64,000 nucleotides of DNA from Thermothelomyces thermophilus ATCC 42464 (taxonomy: Eukaryota > Ascomycota > Sordariomycetes > Sordariales > Chaetomiaceae), in the NCBI RefSeq assembly GCF_000226095.1, contig NC_016476.1, forward strand, positions 1 through 64,000, in the 5' to 3' direction. Shown in pieces: positions 21,776-31,283 of this stretch. The position numbers were made by a program, and so were the translations under genes. Below the pieces are notes generated by a model. The model ran no database searches and was not told the origin of the DNA. It saw only the letters and a program-made list of their open reading frames with translations. The number at the start of each line of letters is the position of its first letter. Position 1 is the stretch's first letter.

Positions 21776-22738
21776 TCAGCGAGCAAGTTGCGACCTGTAG
21801 TCATCCCAGTCGACGATTGTTAGAACATCGGATATCTTGCCCCCCTCCAGCCAATAGAAGACGTGCTCGGCAAACGCCACCGGCCGCCCGTTCGGGACGC
21901 CCCCGGCCAACGGTTTGACCGGAGTGCCCGTAAACTCGAGCCGCGCAGCCAGCTGCTGCCGGCTCCCGTCGACGACCAGCGTGTGGGTGTCGAAGAAGAG
22001 CCCCGAGATGGCTTCCCTGCTGCTCTGAATCATTTCACCGTACTGTTGGACCGTGTAATGAGTGCCGTTCCACACGACCCCGGAAGGGCTGCAGAACCGG
22101 TGCAGCTCCTCCGCGATTCTCCCGTCGTTGATGCAGCTGATGTAGTCGGCGTAGAAACGCCGCAAGTCGACCGACGTCCGCGGCGGCGGCGGCGGCGGGC
22201 GCGGGCTGGGCAGCGGCACGATGCGCTGGGACAGGTTCTGCTTCTCGTCGGCGTCCGAGATGTCGTAGAGGTGGCTGATCTTGCCGTCGGCAAAATGCGC
22301 TACCATGTGTCTGGCGTACTCGGAATGTTTTCTCGCCGCTGACGGCAAGCATGGCCCTTCGGTGACCAACGTATTGACGCGCAGGCGGGCCATGACCGGG
22401 CCGTCGGCGCCGGCATCGTCTCCGCCGAGGGAGGTGACAATGTCTAGAGTGATGTTCGTCTTGGGTGCAAACTCGTGCTTCAGGACGGCAGTGAACTCGT
22501 ACAAGGACAGATGCCGTTTGTTGTATCTTAGCCTCCCGTGGACGACATCGCTCAAGAGTTCCCACTGTCGCCGGTTGATGCGGTCCACGAAACTCTTGAA
22601 ACGCGTGCGGTTGTCGGCCTTGGGCGGCGGGGCGACGCCGATTCTGGCATACCGGGCAGATTCATCAATGGCCGCGGGTGGCTCCCGTCGTGGGGATGGG
22701 AGCGTCTGCGGCGGAACCGAATGAGCCGCTTCTTGCAT
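21776..22738 (-). CDS. Tandem SnoaL-like (NTF2-fold) protein
   Basis: An intronless gene for 320 residues with two consecutive SnoaL-like alpha+beta barrel domains, at about 44-165 and 190-318. Each opens with a helix before a small hydrophobic core (FKSFVDRINRRQWELLSDVV; LRRFYADYISCINDGRIAEE) and ends with the family's aromatic/acidic strand (VAHFADGKISHLYDISD; VFYWLEGGKISDVLTIVDWD). SnoaL-type domains act as polyketide cyclases, hydratases or isomerases, and many fungal members are uncharacterised. A Pro-rich linker (about residues 178-187) joins the halves. There is no signal peptide. No polyketide synthase is present in the window, so a biosynthetic role is only a possibility. The gene is divergent from the nitronate monooxygenase. 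Confidence 0.75.
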   Translation of the reverse strand: MQEAAHSVPPQTLPSPRREPPAAIDESARYARIGVAPPPKADNRTRFKSFVDRINRRQWELLSDVVHGRLRYNKRHLSLYEFTAVLKHEFAPKTNITLDIVTSLGGDDAGADGPVMARLRVNTLVTEGPCLPSAARKHSEYARHMVAHFADGKISHLYDISDADEKQNLSQRIVPLPSPRPPPPPPRTSVDLRRFYADYISCINDGRIAEELHRFCSPSGVVWNGTHYTVQQYGEMIQSSREAISGLFFDTHTLVVDGSRQQLAARLEFTGTPVKPLAGGVPNGRPVAFAEHVFYWLEGGKISDVLTIVDWDDYRSQLAR

Positions 22739-23788
22739 GTCGCTTGTTGACGGTACAATGAAACAATGGCCAAGATTGAGACCAGGAAGCGATTTTGGGA
22801 GTGGTCAGGTGTTGCTGTTAGGCGGTTGAAATGCCTCACTGGGTTTTGGTGCCCGAGATCGTGAACACGTCAGATTTCGTCGAAGCACGTACCCGCGTAG
22901 ATGGAGTCAGGAAGGAGGGGGGATGTTCAATGGCGTTGGGGCGCGAGATTGTCGCGCCCTCACGTGGACATTTAGGCATACGAGTGGGCCGCATCCGCCT
23001 CTCATTGGTGAGTCTGGATAGTGCGAACGAAGGAAGGGCGCGGAGATGAAAAGCAGGGAAGGAACGCGGGTGCAAAGCGGCAGCTATTAGAGACCGTTTC
23101 AGACATGAGAGGTAGGTGTGCCTTACCTTGACCTTCGGCGGCGTCACCAGTACCGGAGAACGGACGACCTAACGGTTCAAGTCGCTTTTTCCTCAAAAGG
23201 AGAATTAATATCACACCATCCTCACGTTTGATGATCTCGGCAATTGCTCTATGACACATTTTTTTTCCCTAACGACCTCGACGCACGACAGATGGCGATT
23301 CAGCGCAACAAAGGGCATCTATATTTGCTGTCGCGAGAATTTGAGTCAAGCCCTCTCACTCGAGGGAGACAAGAATTCGTTAATCAACTTAGTAATATGA
23401 CGGCCAGTGATGATGTGAATCGCCGGAATGCGAAGAGGTGGGGGAGTGTTCGTTCTTGGTTCCAGTAGGTAACCCTAAGTGATTATTAGATATGGTGGTG
23501 GTTAGCCATGAACGCTACTCCGTACATCGACTCTAATGGACATAATTAGCAGCCAAAAACTATCATGTTGAATGATTAGCGAAATTTCAATGGACGGACG
23601 ATACGCTTAGTTGCATGCCGTTTAGTTCGCTACACAGGCATTTGACCCTGAGATGATGCAAGGTTGAATCGAGCGAGACCAAGAATTGAATGCATGTGAC
23701 AGCAGATGGGACCGCAAATCGGCAAGTGGTTGTTGTTGCCCGCACGCCTCCACTTTTCGTCAGGAGCTCGCATTCTTCCGTCACAACA
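22739..23788. other. Divergent intergenic region
   Basis: About 1 kb shared by the SnoaL-like gene and the nitronate monooxygenase gene. A TACTCCGTA motif is at 23516-23524. No coding region is supported, except that the monooxygenase frame stays open back to an upstream ATG at 23690. Confidence 0.5.
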
Positions 23789-25153
23789 ATGGCCCTACTA
23801 TCGAAACAGCTGCCTCGGGGGCGATGGGCCTCGGTTCTCCGCATTGGCAACCATCTTCCTGCCTTACCGAACCATAGGCCAATAGCCGCTGCCCCCAAAC
23901 AACGGGAACGAGCGCAAAAGGAAGCACTATTATTAATACGTCACTCCAGTTCCGGTTCATCCAAGTCATCTACAAACTACAACAGCACAGCCAGCGAATC
24001 AAGCTCCACAATGGAAGAAGGAAGGCTCCATTCTCTGACGTTCCGCGACCGGCTGGCGACAGAGTACCGCTGGACGGTCGCCCCGCTCATCGTGGGCGCG
24101 CCGATGCGGGTCATGTCGGGTCCCGAGCTGGCCGTGGCCGTGTCCCGCGCCGGCGGGCTCGGCTTTATCGGGCCGGGCCTGAAACCGGAGAGCACGGCGG
24201 CCGACCTGGAGACGGCCAAGGGGCTGCTGCTCGCCTCTTCTTCTTCTTCTTCTTCTTCTTCTTCTTCTCCTCCTCCTCTTGCTTCTGATTCCTCTGATTC
24301 TTTCTCCTACGGCATCCCGCAGCGCGACGGCGTGCTCCCTGTAGGAGTCGGGTTCCAGCTCTGGAACGGCGACGTTGACGTGGCCGCGGCGGCGGTCGCG
24401 CGGTACCGCCCGGCGGCGGCGTGGCTCTTTGCGCCGCGGCACGGCCAGCCCGACGTGGACGCGTGGACGCGGCGGCTGCGCGAGGCGTCGCCCGAGACCC
24501 GCGTCTGGCTGCAGGTCGGCACGCTGCGGGAGGCGCTCGACGCGGCGCGGAGCGCGTCCCCGCCGGACGTCCTGGTCGTCCAGGGCGCCGAGGCGGGCGG
24601 GCACGGCCGGGCGTCGGACGGCACCGGGTTCGTCACGCTCCTGCCCGAGATCGCGGACGCGACGCGGGACTCGGGCATCCCGCTGATCGCGGCGGGCGGC
24701 GTGGCCGACGGGCGCGGGGTGGCGGCCGCGCTGGCGGTCGGCGCGGCGGGCGTGGCCATGGGCACGCGGTTCCTGGCCTCGCACGAGGCGCGCATCAGCA
24801 AGGGCTACCAGGACGAGGTGGTCCGGGCGGCCGACGGCGGCGCCAACACGGTCCGGACGCACCTGTACAACCACCTCCGGGGCACGTTCGGCTGGCCGGA
24901 GCAGTTCAGCCCGCGCACCATCATCAACCGGAGCTGGGCCGAGCATCAGGCCGGCACCCCGTTCCAAGAGATCAAGAAACGCCACGACGAGGCCGTCAGT
25001 AAGGGAGATGCCGCGTGGGGGCCCGACGGGTGGACCGCGACCTACGCCGGTGCCAATATCGGCTTGATCAGGAGCGTAGCCGCCGCCGGCGACATCGTAC
25101 GAGAGGTCAGAAGTGAAGCGGTGAGGATCATTCAGACATTGAGCGGCCTGTAA
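23789..25153 (+). CDS. Nitronate monooxygenase (2-nitropropane dioxygenase family)
   Basis: An intronless gene; the start at 23789 (CAACAATGG, strong context) gives 454 residues. FMN-dependent members oxidise nitronates such as propionate 3-nitronate. Core features are the opening APLIVGAPMRVMSGPELAVA, the following GGLGFIGPG loop, the substrate/FMN-site signature QGAEAGGHGR, and the phosphate-binding strands IPLIAAGGVADGRGVAAAL and GVAMGTRFLAS. Two other ATGs are possible: 23690 (longer) and 24011, just before the conserved core (CACAATGG). The extra N-terminus from 23789 is Arg/Ala/Leu-rich and could be a mitochondrial presequence, but this is uncertain. An in-frame TTC/TCC repeat at about 24238-24280 inserts a Ser-then-Pro run into the domain, probably on a surface loop. 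Confidence 0.88.
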   Translation: MALLSKQLPRGRWASVLRIGNHLPALPNHRPIAAAPKQRERAQKEALLLIRHSSSGSSKSSTNYNSTASESSSTMEEGRLHSLTFRDRLATEYRWTVAPLIVGAPMRVMSGPELAVAVSRAGGLGFIGPGLKPESTAADLETAKGLLLASSSSSSSSSSSPPPLASDSSDSFSYGIPQRDGVLPVGVGFQLWNGDVDVAAAAVARYRPAAAWLFAPRHGQPDVDAWTRRLREASPETRVWLQVGTLREALDAARSASPPDVLVVQGAEAGGHGRASDGTGFVTLLPEIADATRDSGIPLIAAGGVADGRGVAAALAVGAAGVAMGTRFLASHEARISKGYQDEVVRAADGGANTVRTHLYNHLRGTFGWPEQFSPRTIINRSWAEHQAGTPFQEIKKRHDEAVSKGDAAWGPDGWTATYAGANIGLIRSVAAAGDIVREVRSEAVRIIQTLSGL

Positions 25154-25235
25154 ACGCTAGCTAGCACTAAATCATACACACGGAGAAACCTCGTCGAGAC
25201 ACACATGACACAAAATATATCCATCCTTCCCCTTC

Positions 25236-26201
25236 TTACGTGGTGCCCAGAAATGCCATGGCTGCCTGTAGCTGCGCCATTGTCTGCTCGTGCTGGTCCC
25301 GCTGGCCCCCCTCGTCCTCCTCCTCGTCCTCACTCCACCCCCTCTCGGGACCCCAGCATATCTTCCTGCCACGGGCCCTCGCGACCTCGAGGAGACCCGT
25401 CATCATGGCGCCCGTCTTCTTGACGCTGCTCCAGGCGTCGAAATGGACGCGATCCAAAAACGGCATCTCTGCCAAGACGTCGTCCAGCAGGTTCCGCGAG
25501 AAGGTCTCGTAGAAGCCGTCCGCCTTGCGGAAACCCTTGAAGACGCTGTCGCTCGGGTCGCACTCGACAAAGACGGTCAGCTGGCGCACGTTGACGCACT
25601 CGCTCAGGCCGAGCGCCGCGTTCACGACCCAGCCGCGCGGGGGCCTGTTCCAGCCCGGGCCGAGGCGCAGTTCGAGCGAGGTGATGGACCGGCGCTGGTT
25701 CGTGTTTAGGCGGGCGAGCAGGGGTTTCTTCGTCTTGAAGAATCGCCCGGGCTGCGTGGGGAATATGCGGAATGTATGGGTGCTGTAGAACACATGCGAA
25801 GCCTCGTGGTAGATGGTCCGGCACGTCCGGAAAATCGCCAACTTCTTGTGGACGCGCTTGTAGTTGTCCGAGTCCAGGTCGACGACTTGGTCGATCCCTT
25901 CAAAGTGGAGTGCGTATATCTCGACGCGCAGCTCTGAAGGCAGGTCCAGGAACCGAAAAGGCTTCTCGGGAATCCGTCTCTTCTTAGGCGGGGTCTGTGG
26001 TACTACGGCACCAGTAGCCGGGGGGGTCATCGGCGCAGAGAGAATTCCCTCCTCGGCGTCGCTCTCGTTCTCCGCCTCGGAGGGGTACGCCGATGGAAAA
26101 GCCGAGCTGACCGGTGTTGTCTCTGTCGACTGATCGGGTGTGGGAAGAGCAGGGTCAACCGCCGTGCGGATCGCTCTCCGCTGGGGGCGCCTGGGGGCCA
26201 T
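25236..26201 (-). CDS. 2EXR/F-box-like domain protein
   Basis: An intronless gene for 321 residues; its start has a strong context (CACGATGG). After a Pro/Ser-rich N-terminus and a probable nuclear-localisation patch (PPKKRRIP, 71-78), residues 82-100 read FRFLDLPSELRVEIYALHF, the short helical motif of fungal 2EXR and F-box-like proteins. The region after it (RTCRTIYHEASHVFYSTHTF) is the usual continuation in these families. The C-terminus is acidic and Gln-rich. Such proteins form large families in filamentous fungi, and most have no known role; some act as substrate adaptors for SCF ubiquitin ligases. The gene converges on the monooxygenase gene with only 82 bp between stop codons. Confidence 0.75.
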   Translation of the reverse strand: MAPRRPQRRAIRTAVDPALPTPDQSTETTPVSSAFPSAYPSEAENESDAEEGILSAPMTPPATGAVVPQTPPKKRRIPEKPFRFLDLPSELRVEIYALHFEGIDQVVDLDSDNYKRVHKKLAIFRTCRTIYHEASHVFYSTHTFRIFPTQPGRFFKTKKPLLARLNTNQRRSITSLELRLGPGWNRPPRGWVVNAALGLSECVNVRQLTVFVECDPSDSVFKGFRKADGFYETFSRNLLDDVLAEMPFLDRVHFDAWSSVKKTGAMMTGLLEVARARGRKICWGPERGWSEDEEEDEGGQRDQHEQTMAQLQAAMAFLGTT

Positions 26202-27150
26202 CGTGATGCAATTGAATGGAAAGACCTCTCGAGCGTAGTGTGTTTTCAGGGTATTTCTTCCCACGACATGTTAGAATGCGTCGGCGGAGGGAAGATGAAC
26301 TCAAGGGATCGGCCTCACACAGTGTGTCTTGGTCATCCGAGAGCGATGTAGAAGCACTCAGTTATGCTGGAGCTGAGAAAAAGTAGGACTCGGAGGGTGG
26401 TCCCATGGCGAGTACAAACTATACGCGACGGTCGGGCCACCCTCTAGAATGCATCCGCAGCAGCCATGGCTGGCAACGTCGAGAGGGGCGAGAGTTTGGT
26501 GTGGTGGTCTGATGAGTTGGGGAAGGGGCGGCGCATGGAACGGAGGGCGGCGTGCGAGTGAAGTAAACTCGAGAGGGCGGGAAAAAAGGGCGCTGCCGGT
26601 AAAATAAATCGTCGACAGAGAGGAGATCTGGGTTCGTGAGGGGAACACGGCAGAGCAGAAGGGGGAAACCGGCTTCTTCTGGCTTTTAGACACGGGGGCA
26701 GGCGACCCGGGTATATACCACAGTACCCGTAGAAGCGCCGGGATTGACACTTCCAGACTCCGGCGGGGCAATTGGGAGTGGGGCACGTGAGCACTTGCGG
26801 AAGCTGTGGGCCACTGGTAGGTTGCATATGACGAAACATACGGAGTAGTTAACTCCACATTCAAGGGCTTTCCATATTTGGGCTAGGAACTTGCCTGACT
26901 GCAAAGGTGAGCAACTGGTCCGTGCTTGCCTGTAAAGCCCACAGAGCCCACTCACGCAGCCTGCAAGGCCTGATTGTGGATTTTTTGCACGCATGGAGCA
27001 ACCATCGCGGCGCGGATGACGATTTTGAAAGTTTTCCGCACCATCCCGAATGCCAGGCGCAGCATACCGCACCTGGGCTTTTTTTCCGAGACAGACCTAG
27101 CTTCAGCTCCTCCCCCGCGGAGATAAAAAAACGCCCAGATTGGGAGAGTC
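26202..27150. other. Divergent intergenic region
   Basis: About 950 bp shared by the 2EXR gene and TIM50. A TACGGAGTA motif lies at 26839-26847. No gene is seen. Confidence 0.5.
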
Positions 27151-28862
27151 ATGATGCTGTCGCGAGCTGCCGCGCGCTCGGCGGCGACCTTGCGGGCGGT
27201 GACCCTCGCCGGCCCGTCCGCCTTCCGGCCGCAGAGCGTGCCTGCCACAATCTGGAGCCGGGGCATGGCGAAGAACAGCAAACCGCAGCCGCCGCGGTTC
27301 GCCAGCTCGCCAAACACATCCGCACAGAAGCCGTCACAACCACCACCCAGCAGCGCCGCGTCGCCGTCCGCCTCACAACCCGTCTCGGAGCCGCCAAAGG
27401 AGCAGGCGGCCGAACGGGCATCCGAGCCTGGAACCCCGCGAGAACCCGCCACCGAAGAGCCGATACCAGATCTCTCCAAGCTCCCCGATCTCACACAGGG
27501 TATCCCGTCCACGCTGGAGTACGAGACCTCGGGAGCGACCGACAAGGCCGCTCTGGCAGCCGTCGAACAGCAGGAAGAGCCACCCAAAACCGGGGGTCGA
27601 GGGGGTCGGGGCAAGGGCGAGCTGCCCGCGTCGGCATACGTCTCCTCGACTGAGCGCCGCCGCCAGAAGATGGCCACGTGGGCCTTCATCTTTGCCGGCG
27701 TCTCGGCCGTCGTTGGCGTGGCCTACCTCGGCAGGGACTGGGACGAGGAGGAGCTCGCCAAGAACCCCGAAATCCCCAATGGCTGGGGCATTGGCCTCTG
27801 GTGGAAGCGCGCCATGGCCCGCATGGGCAGGACCGTGACGTACTACCAGGAGCCGGCCTTCGAGAAGCTGCTCCCGGATCCCGACCCGTCCTTCGCTCGC
27901 CCGTACACGCTGTGCATCAGTCTCGAGGACATGCTCGTCCATAGCGAGTGGTCGCGAGAGCACGGCTGGCGAGTGGCGAAACGCCCTGGCGTCGACTACT
28001 TCCTGCATTACCTGAGCCAGTACTACGAGATCGTCCTCTTCACCACCGTCCCCTTCGCCACGGGTGAGCCCTTGGTGCGCAAGCTGGACCCCTACCGCTT
28101 CATCATGTGGCCGCTGTTCCGGGAAGCGACCAAGTACCAGGACGGTGAGATCGTCAAGGTATGCCCCCCTTCTCAATTGATACTCGTTGCTCTGTAGATC
28201 CTGTCGAATGCTAACGTTGGGAACAGGACCTGTCCTATCTCAACCGCGATCTGTCCAAGGTGATCATCATCGACACAGATCCCAAGCATGTGCGCGCGCA
28301 GCCCGAGAACGCCATCATTCTGCCCAAGTGGACCGGAGACCCCAAGGACAAGGAGCTAGTGTCCCTGGTTCCGTTCCTCGAGTTCATCCACACGATGCAG
28401 TACAACGACGTGCGCAAGGTCATCAAGTCGTTCGAGGGCCACCACATCCCCACCGAGTTCGCCCGCCGAGAGGCGTTGGCTCGTGCGGAGCACAACAAGC
28501 GGCTCCAGGCCAAGTCGCGGGGCGGAGGCATGAGCTGGCTCAGCAGCCACCTTGGCCTGAAGCCCAGCAACATGAGCCTCATGGTCGCTCCCGAGGGCGA
28601 GGAAAATCCTCAGGAGGCGTTTGCCAAGGGCAAGATGCTCCAGGACATTGCCCGGGAGCGCGGCCTGCGCAACTACCTGATGATGGAGGAGGAGATCCGC
28701 AAGAACGGCGAGAAGTGGCTCAAGGAAGAGCAGGAGGCCATGGAGAAGGCCCAGAAGGAGGCCATGAAGAGCATGAAGTCGTCCTTCTTTGGCTGGTTCA
28801 CCCCGGCCGAGGACAAGAAGGAGAACACCGGCGCCAGCGCTGGCCAGACCAAGAGCAACTGA
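27151..28862 (+). CDS. TIM50: Mitochondrial import inner membrane translocase subunit Tim50
   Basis: Exons 27151-28158 and 28227-28862 flank a 68-nt intron (GTATGC, GCTAAC branch, ACAG) and give 547 residues, the usual length for the Sordariomycete protein. Tim50 is the receptor subunit of the TIM23 complex in the inner membrane and takes over presequence proteins from the TOM complex. An Arg/Ala/Ser-rich presequence (1-40) and a Pro/Ser-rich stretch precede one membrane helix (about 175-194, WAFIFAGVSAVVGVAYLG). The intermembrane-space domain has the FCP1/NIF phosphatase-like fold: TLCISLEDMLVHSEW, RPGVDYFLHYLSQYYEIVLF and DLSKVIIIDTDPKHV. The phosphatase DxDx motif is degenerate, as in other Tim50 proteins. 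A Lys/Glu-rich helix closes the chain. Confidence 0.96.
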
Positions 28863-29859
28863 TGGGCGCGCTGCCCGACGCTGCCTTTCACCACCATTGT
28901 ATTAACAGCATGACGAACCCCGCTTTTCTTTCTCCGGGAAGTCGATTGTTCGTGGAGACGATGCCGGATTCAGAGCACAAGTTGTGTACGACATAAAAAA
29001 GAGAGGGGGGGTTGCATAGAAAGGTAATAGCTCAGGGGGTTAGGTCTTCTGAGCCTTGTATCATACATCATATACAATGCCGAATGTACAGCATCCCTGT
29101 TGGGCTTGCCATTCGACGAAGGTGCTATGTATGGAACTTGTCTGGGCTGGCTCGTGTGCCCTACCTACCCGCGAGCGACGGTTTCACCGGGCACACAGCC
29201 GTCTCATGCCACGAAACTTGTACGCCAAAGGTGGATTTTTCAGCCCGTAATTATGTTCTGGCTACAGTGTCGTGGGACATGCCTCGTATAGGTACGCCCT
29301 CCCGAAGAGGGATCAACAAGCGTGGCCACCAGGTCCGCAGAACCAGAAGGAGAACACGGGTTTGCTTGCGGTCTGTCTGTATTTGTTTGCTTCGTCCCAG
29401 CTGTCTGCTGCATGAACCCTCGCGGATGTCACGGAGAGCCGTGCCGCGGGCGCTAGAAGCAGCGAAGGAGAATTGGAGGGCTAGTTTTAGAGTCCTCAGG
29501 CTAGGTAACGTGTCGAATTTTCAACTTCCTCCTTTGGCGATAGGTTGACGGGTATCCGCCTTGTCCCAGCCAAACACGGGGTTTCAGAACTGGTGAGCAT
29601 GGTTCTGAGCATCCATCAGGACTGCCCTGGATGTGATGGCATGGGTATGGATGCTCGCCCGTAGATTCCCCCGGAGGTGTGTATGATCGCTCTCCAAGAT
29701 GGCTATATTAAGCCTCTTGTTCCTCGCTCGATGTTTGGGGGATGGATGAGACTCATCGTGCCATCCATTGCCATCTAACATCCAATCTTCAGTCTTCGAG
29801 CCATCACCGTTGTCACAACAAGCCTTTACGCGTTCCCTTCCACAGACTCACTCGTCACG
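28863..29859. other. Intergenic region with a likely promoter
   Basis: About 1 kb between two plus-strand genes. The only feature I can point to is the TATA-like site at 29703-29712 for the next gene. Confidence 0.5.
29703..29712 (+). promoter_or_regulatory. TATA-like element of the secreted poly-Q gene
   Basis: CTATATTAAG stands about 150 bp before the start codon at 29860 and is followed by a pyrimidine-rich leader, a usual fungal promoter arrangement. It is a sequence match only. Confidence 0.35.
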
Positions 29860-30605
29860 ATGAAGCTGACTCGCGCAATGCTCACGGCTGCCCTCGCCGC
29901 CGGCGCTGCCAGCGCTCTCCCGCGATTGACCTCCGGGGCAGACTATTCGAATGCCAAAGAGCCCAGCAAAGAAAGCCTCGGTGTAACCCTGGCTGCGAAC
30001 GAGAAGCGGTCCCAGCACTACAGCGACCCTCGCATGGAGCTTGGCTCAAGTGACTGCATCCAGACCGTACCCTCCACCCGGCGCGACTACCAGGGAGCCG
30101 AGCCGGGCAGTCAGAACGCGGAGTCCCCTGGATTCGGGCAGGACTTCAATGCGATGCCCGCCGACCTCAACACCCGGGATGACAGCCAAATGCCCTCATC
30201 TGCCGACAACGAGATGCTTTCCGTCCATCAGACCGCCACGGAAGATGAACGCCACGGCACCGCTGACGGCGTCAGCAGCTCGCGCAGGGTCAACAATTTC
30301 GCGGTCATGGCCCGCAACGTTTTCAAAGAAGCCTTTGGGCTCTCCCGGGATCAGCAGCGCACCGGCGCACAACAAGACGCCCGCCAGTCCGAGCAGGCCG
30401 AGCAGGCCGCAGAGAAGAGGAACGACGAGAACGCCACGGCGCGAAACCAGGAGGATGCTCGCCGCGGCACCCGGCACAGCAACGCCATGCCGCAAAACAG
30501 CTTCTCCCTCACCCGGTCCCGCGTGGGCAGGGCTGGCACCGACATAACTATGGAGGATGCCCAGCGGGGGACGGAGCAGGGCGAGTATCGCGAGGAAGAG
30601 CACTC

Positions 30606-30636
<31 letters not shown>

Positions 30637-30642
30637 GCCTAG
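29860..30642 (+). CDS. Secreted low-complexity hydrophilic protein with a poly-Q end
   Basis: An intronless gene for 260 residues. Residues 1-19 (MKLTRAMLTAALAAGAASA) are a textbook signal peptide. The rest is hydrophilic, rich in Asp, Glu, Gln, Arg, Asn and Ser, almost free of cysteine (one residue) and predicted disordered. The only longer hydrophobic stretch is FAVMARNVFKEAFG near residue 150. A (CAG)9 repeat at 30610-30636 encodes a run of about nine Gln just before the stop codon, so its length may vary between strains. I do not recognise a family. A secreted or cell-wall protein is possible, and an effector-type protein is one of several options. It sits directly downstream of TIM50 on the same strand. 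Confidence 0.75.
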
Positions 30643-31283
30643 GCTGAATGTGAATGAGCAATGAGTACTCTCATGCTCCGATGGGTGAAGCTAGCAGGAA
30701 ACAAAAATCAAAGGTAGGTCTCCGACCCGGCCGCGGCAGTGCTGAATACTGACATCCTGTGTCCACGAAGTCTGCGCGGCAACTGAGGATGCTTTCTCAT
30801 GCGAGACTCCTGAATCCCGAGAGACTTCCTGTTTAGGCAGCTGTGGAACAAGGGGGAAACTAATACACGAAATGGCATCCGCCCGCTTGGGAAGGTTGGG
30901 AAAGGGGGGTCGGGAGAAAAACGGTGTGGAGAAGGAGGGGGCGGGACTTAAACCCGGTGCAAATCCTTTGAGTCTTGTGTTAGGAGTCTTGAGTTTGAAG
31001 CATAAAAGAGTAAACGCGGAGTATGAGTATTGCTGAACCCTCGCGCTGTACTGTTTCCGTAGGTGCCGCCGTCAACGTGTTAGCTCCCTCGTCCTGTACC
31101 ATCGGTTCCATGCATGCCACAGGGAGCCGAGGTAGGGAGGATCTTGCATGTATGTACGACTGCATTAACCCGGATTGCATCACCGTGATGCACGTAGAAC
31201 CTACGGTAGCAGAAAGAAGACATGGTGAGTTCTATACATGGAAAGTACATACTACTTACAGCGCGGTGCTAGGCACCGCCCAA
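30643..31283. other. Intergenic region between converging genes
   Basis: About 640 bp between the converging poly-Q and phosphoesterase genes. Nothing recognisable. Confidence 0.5.
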
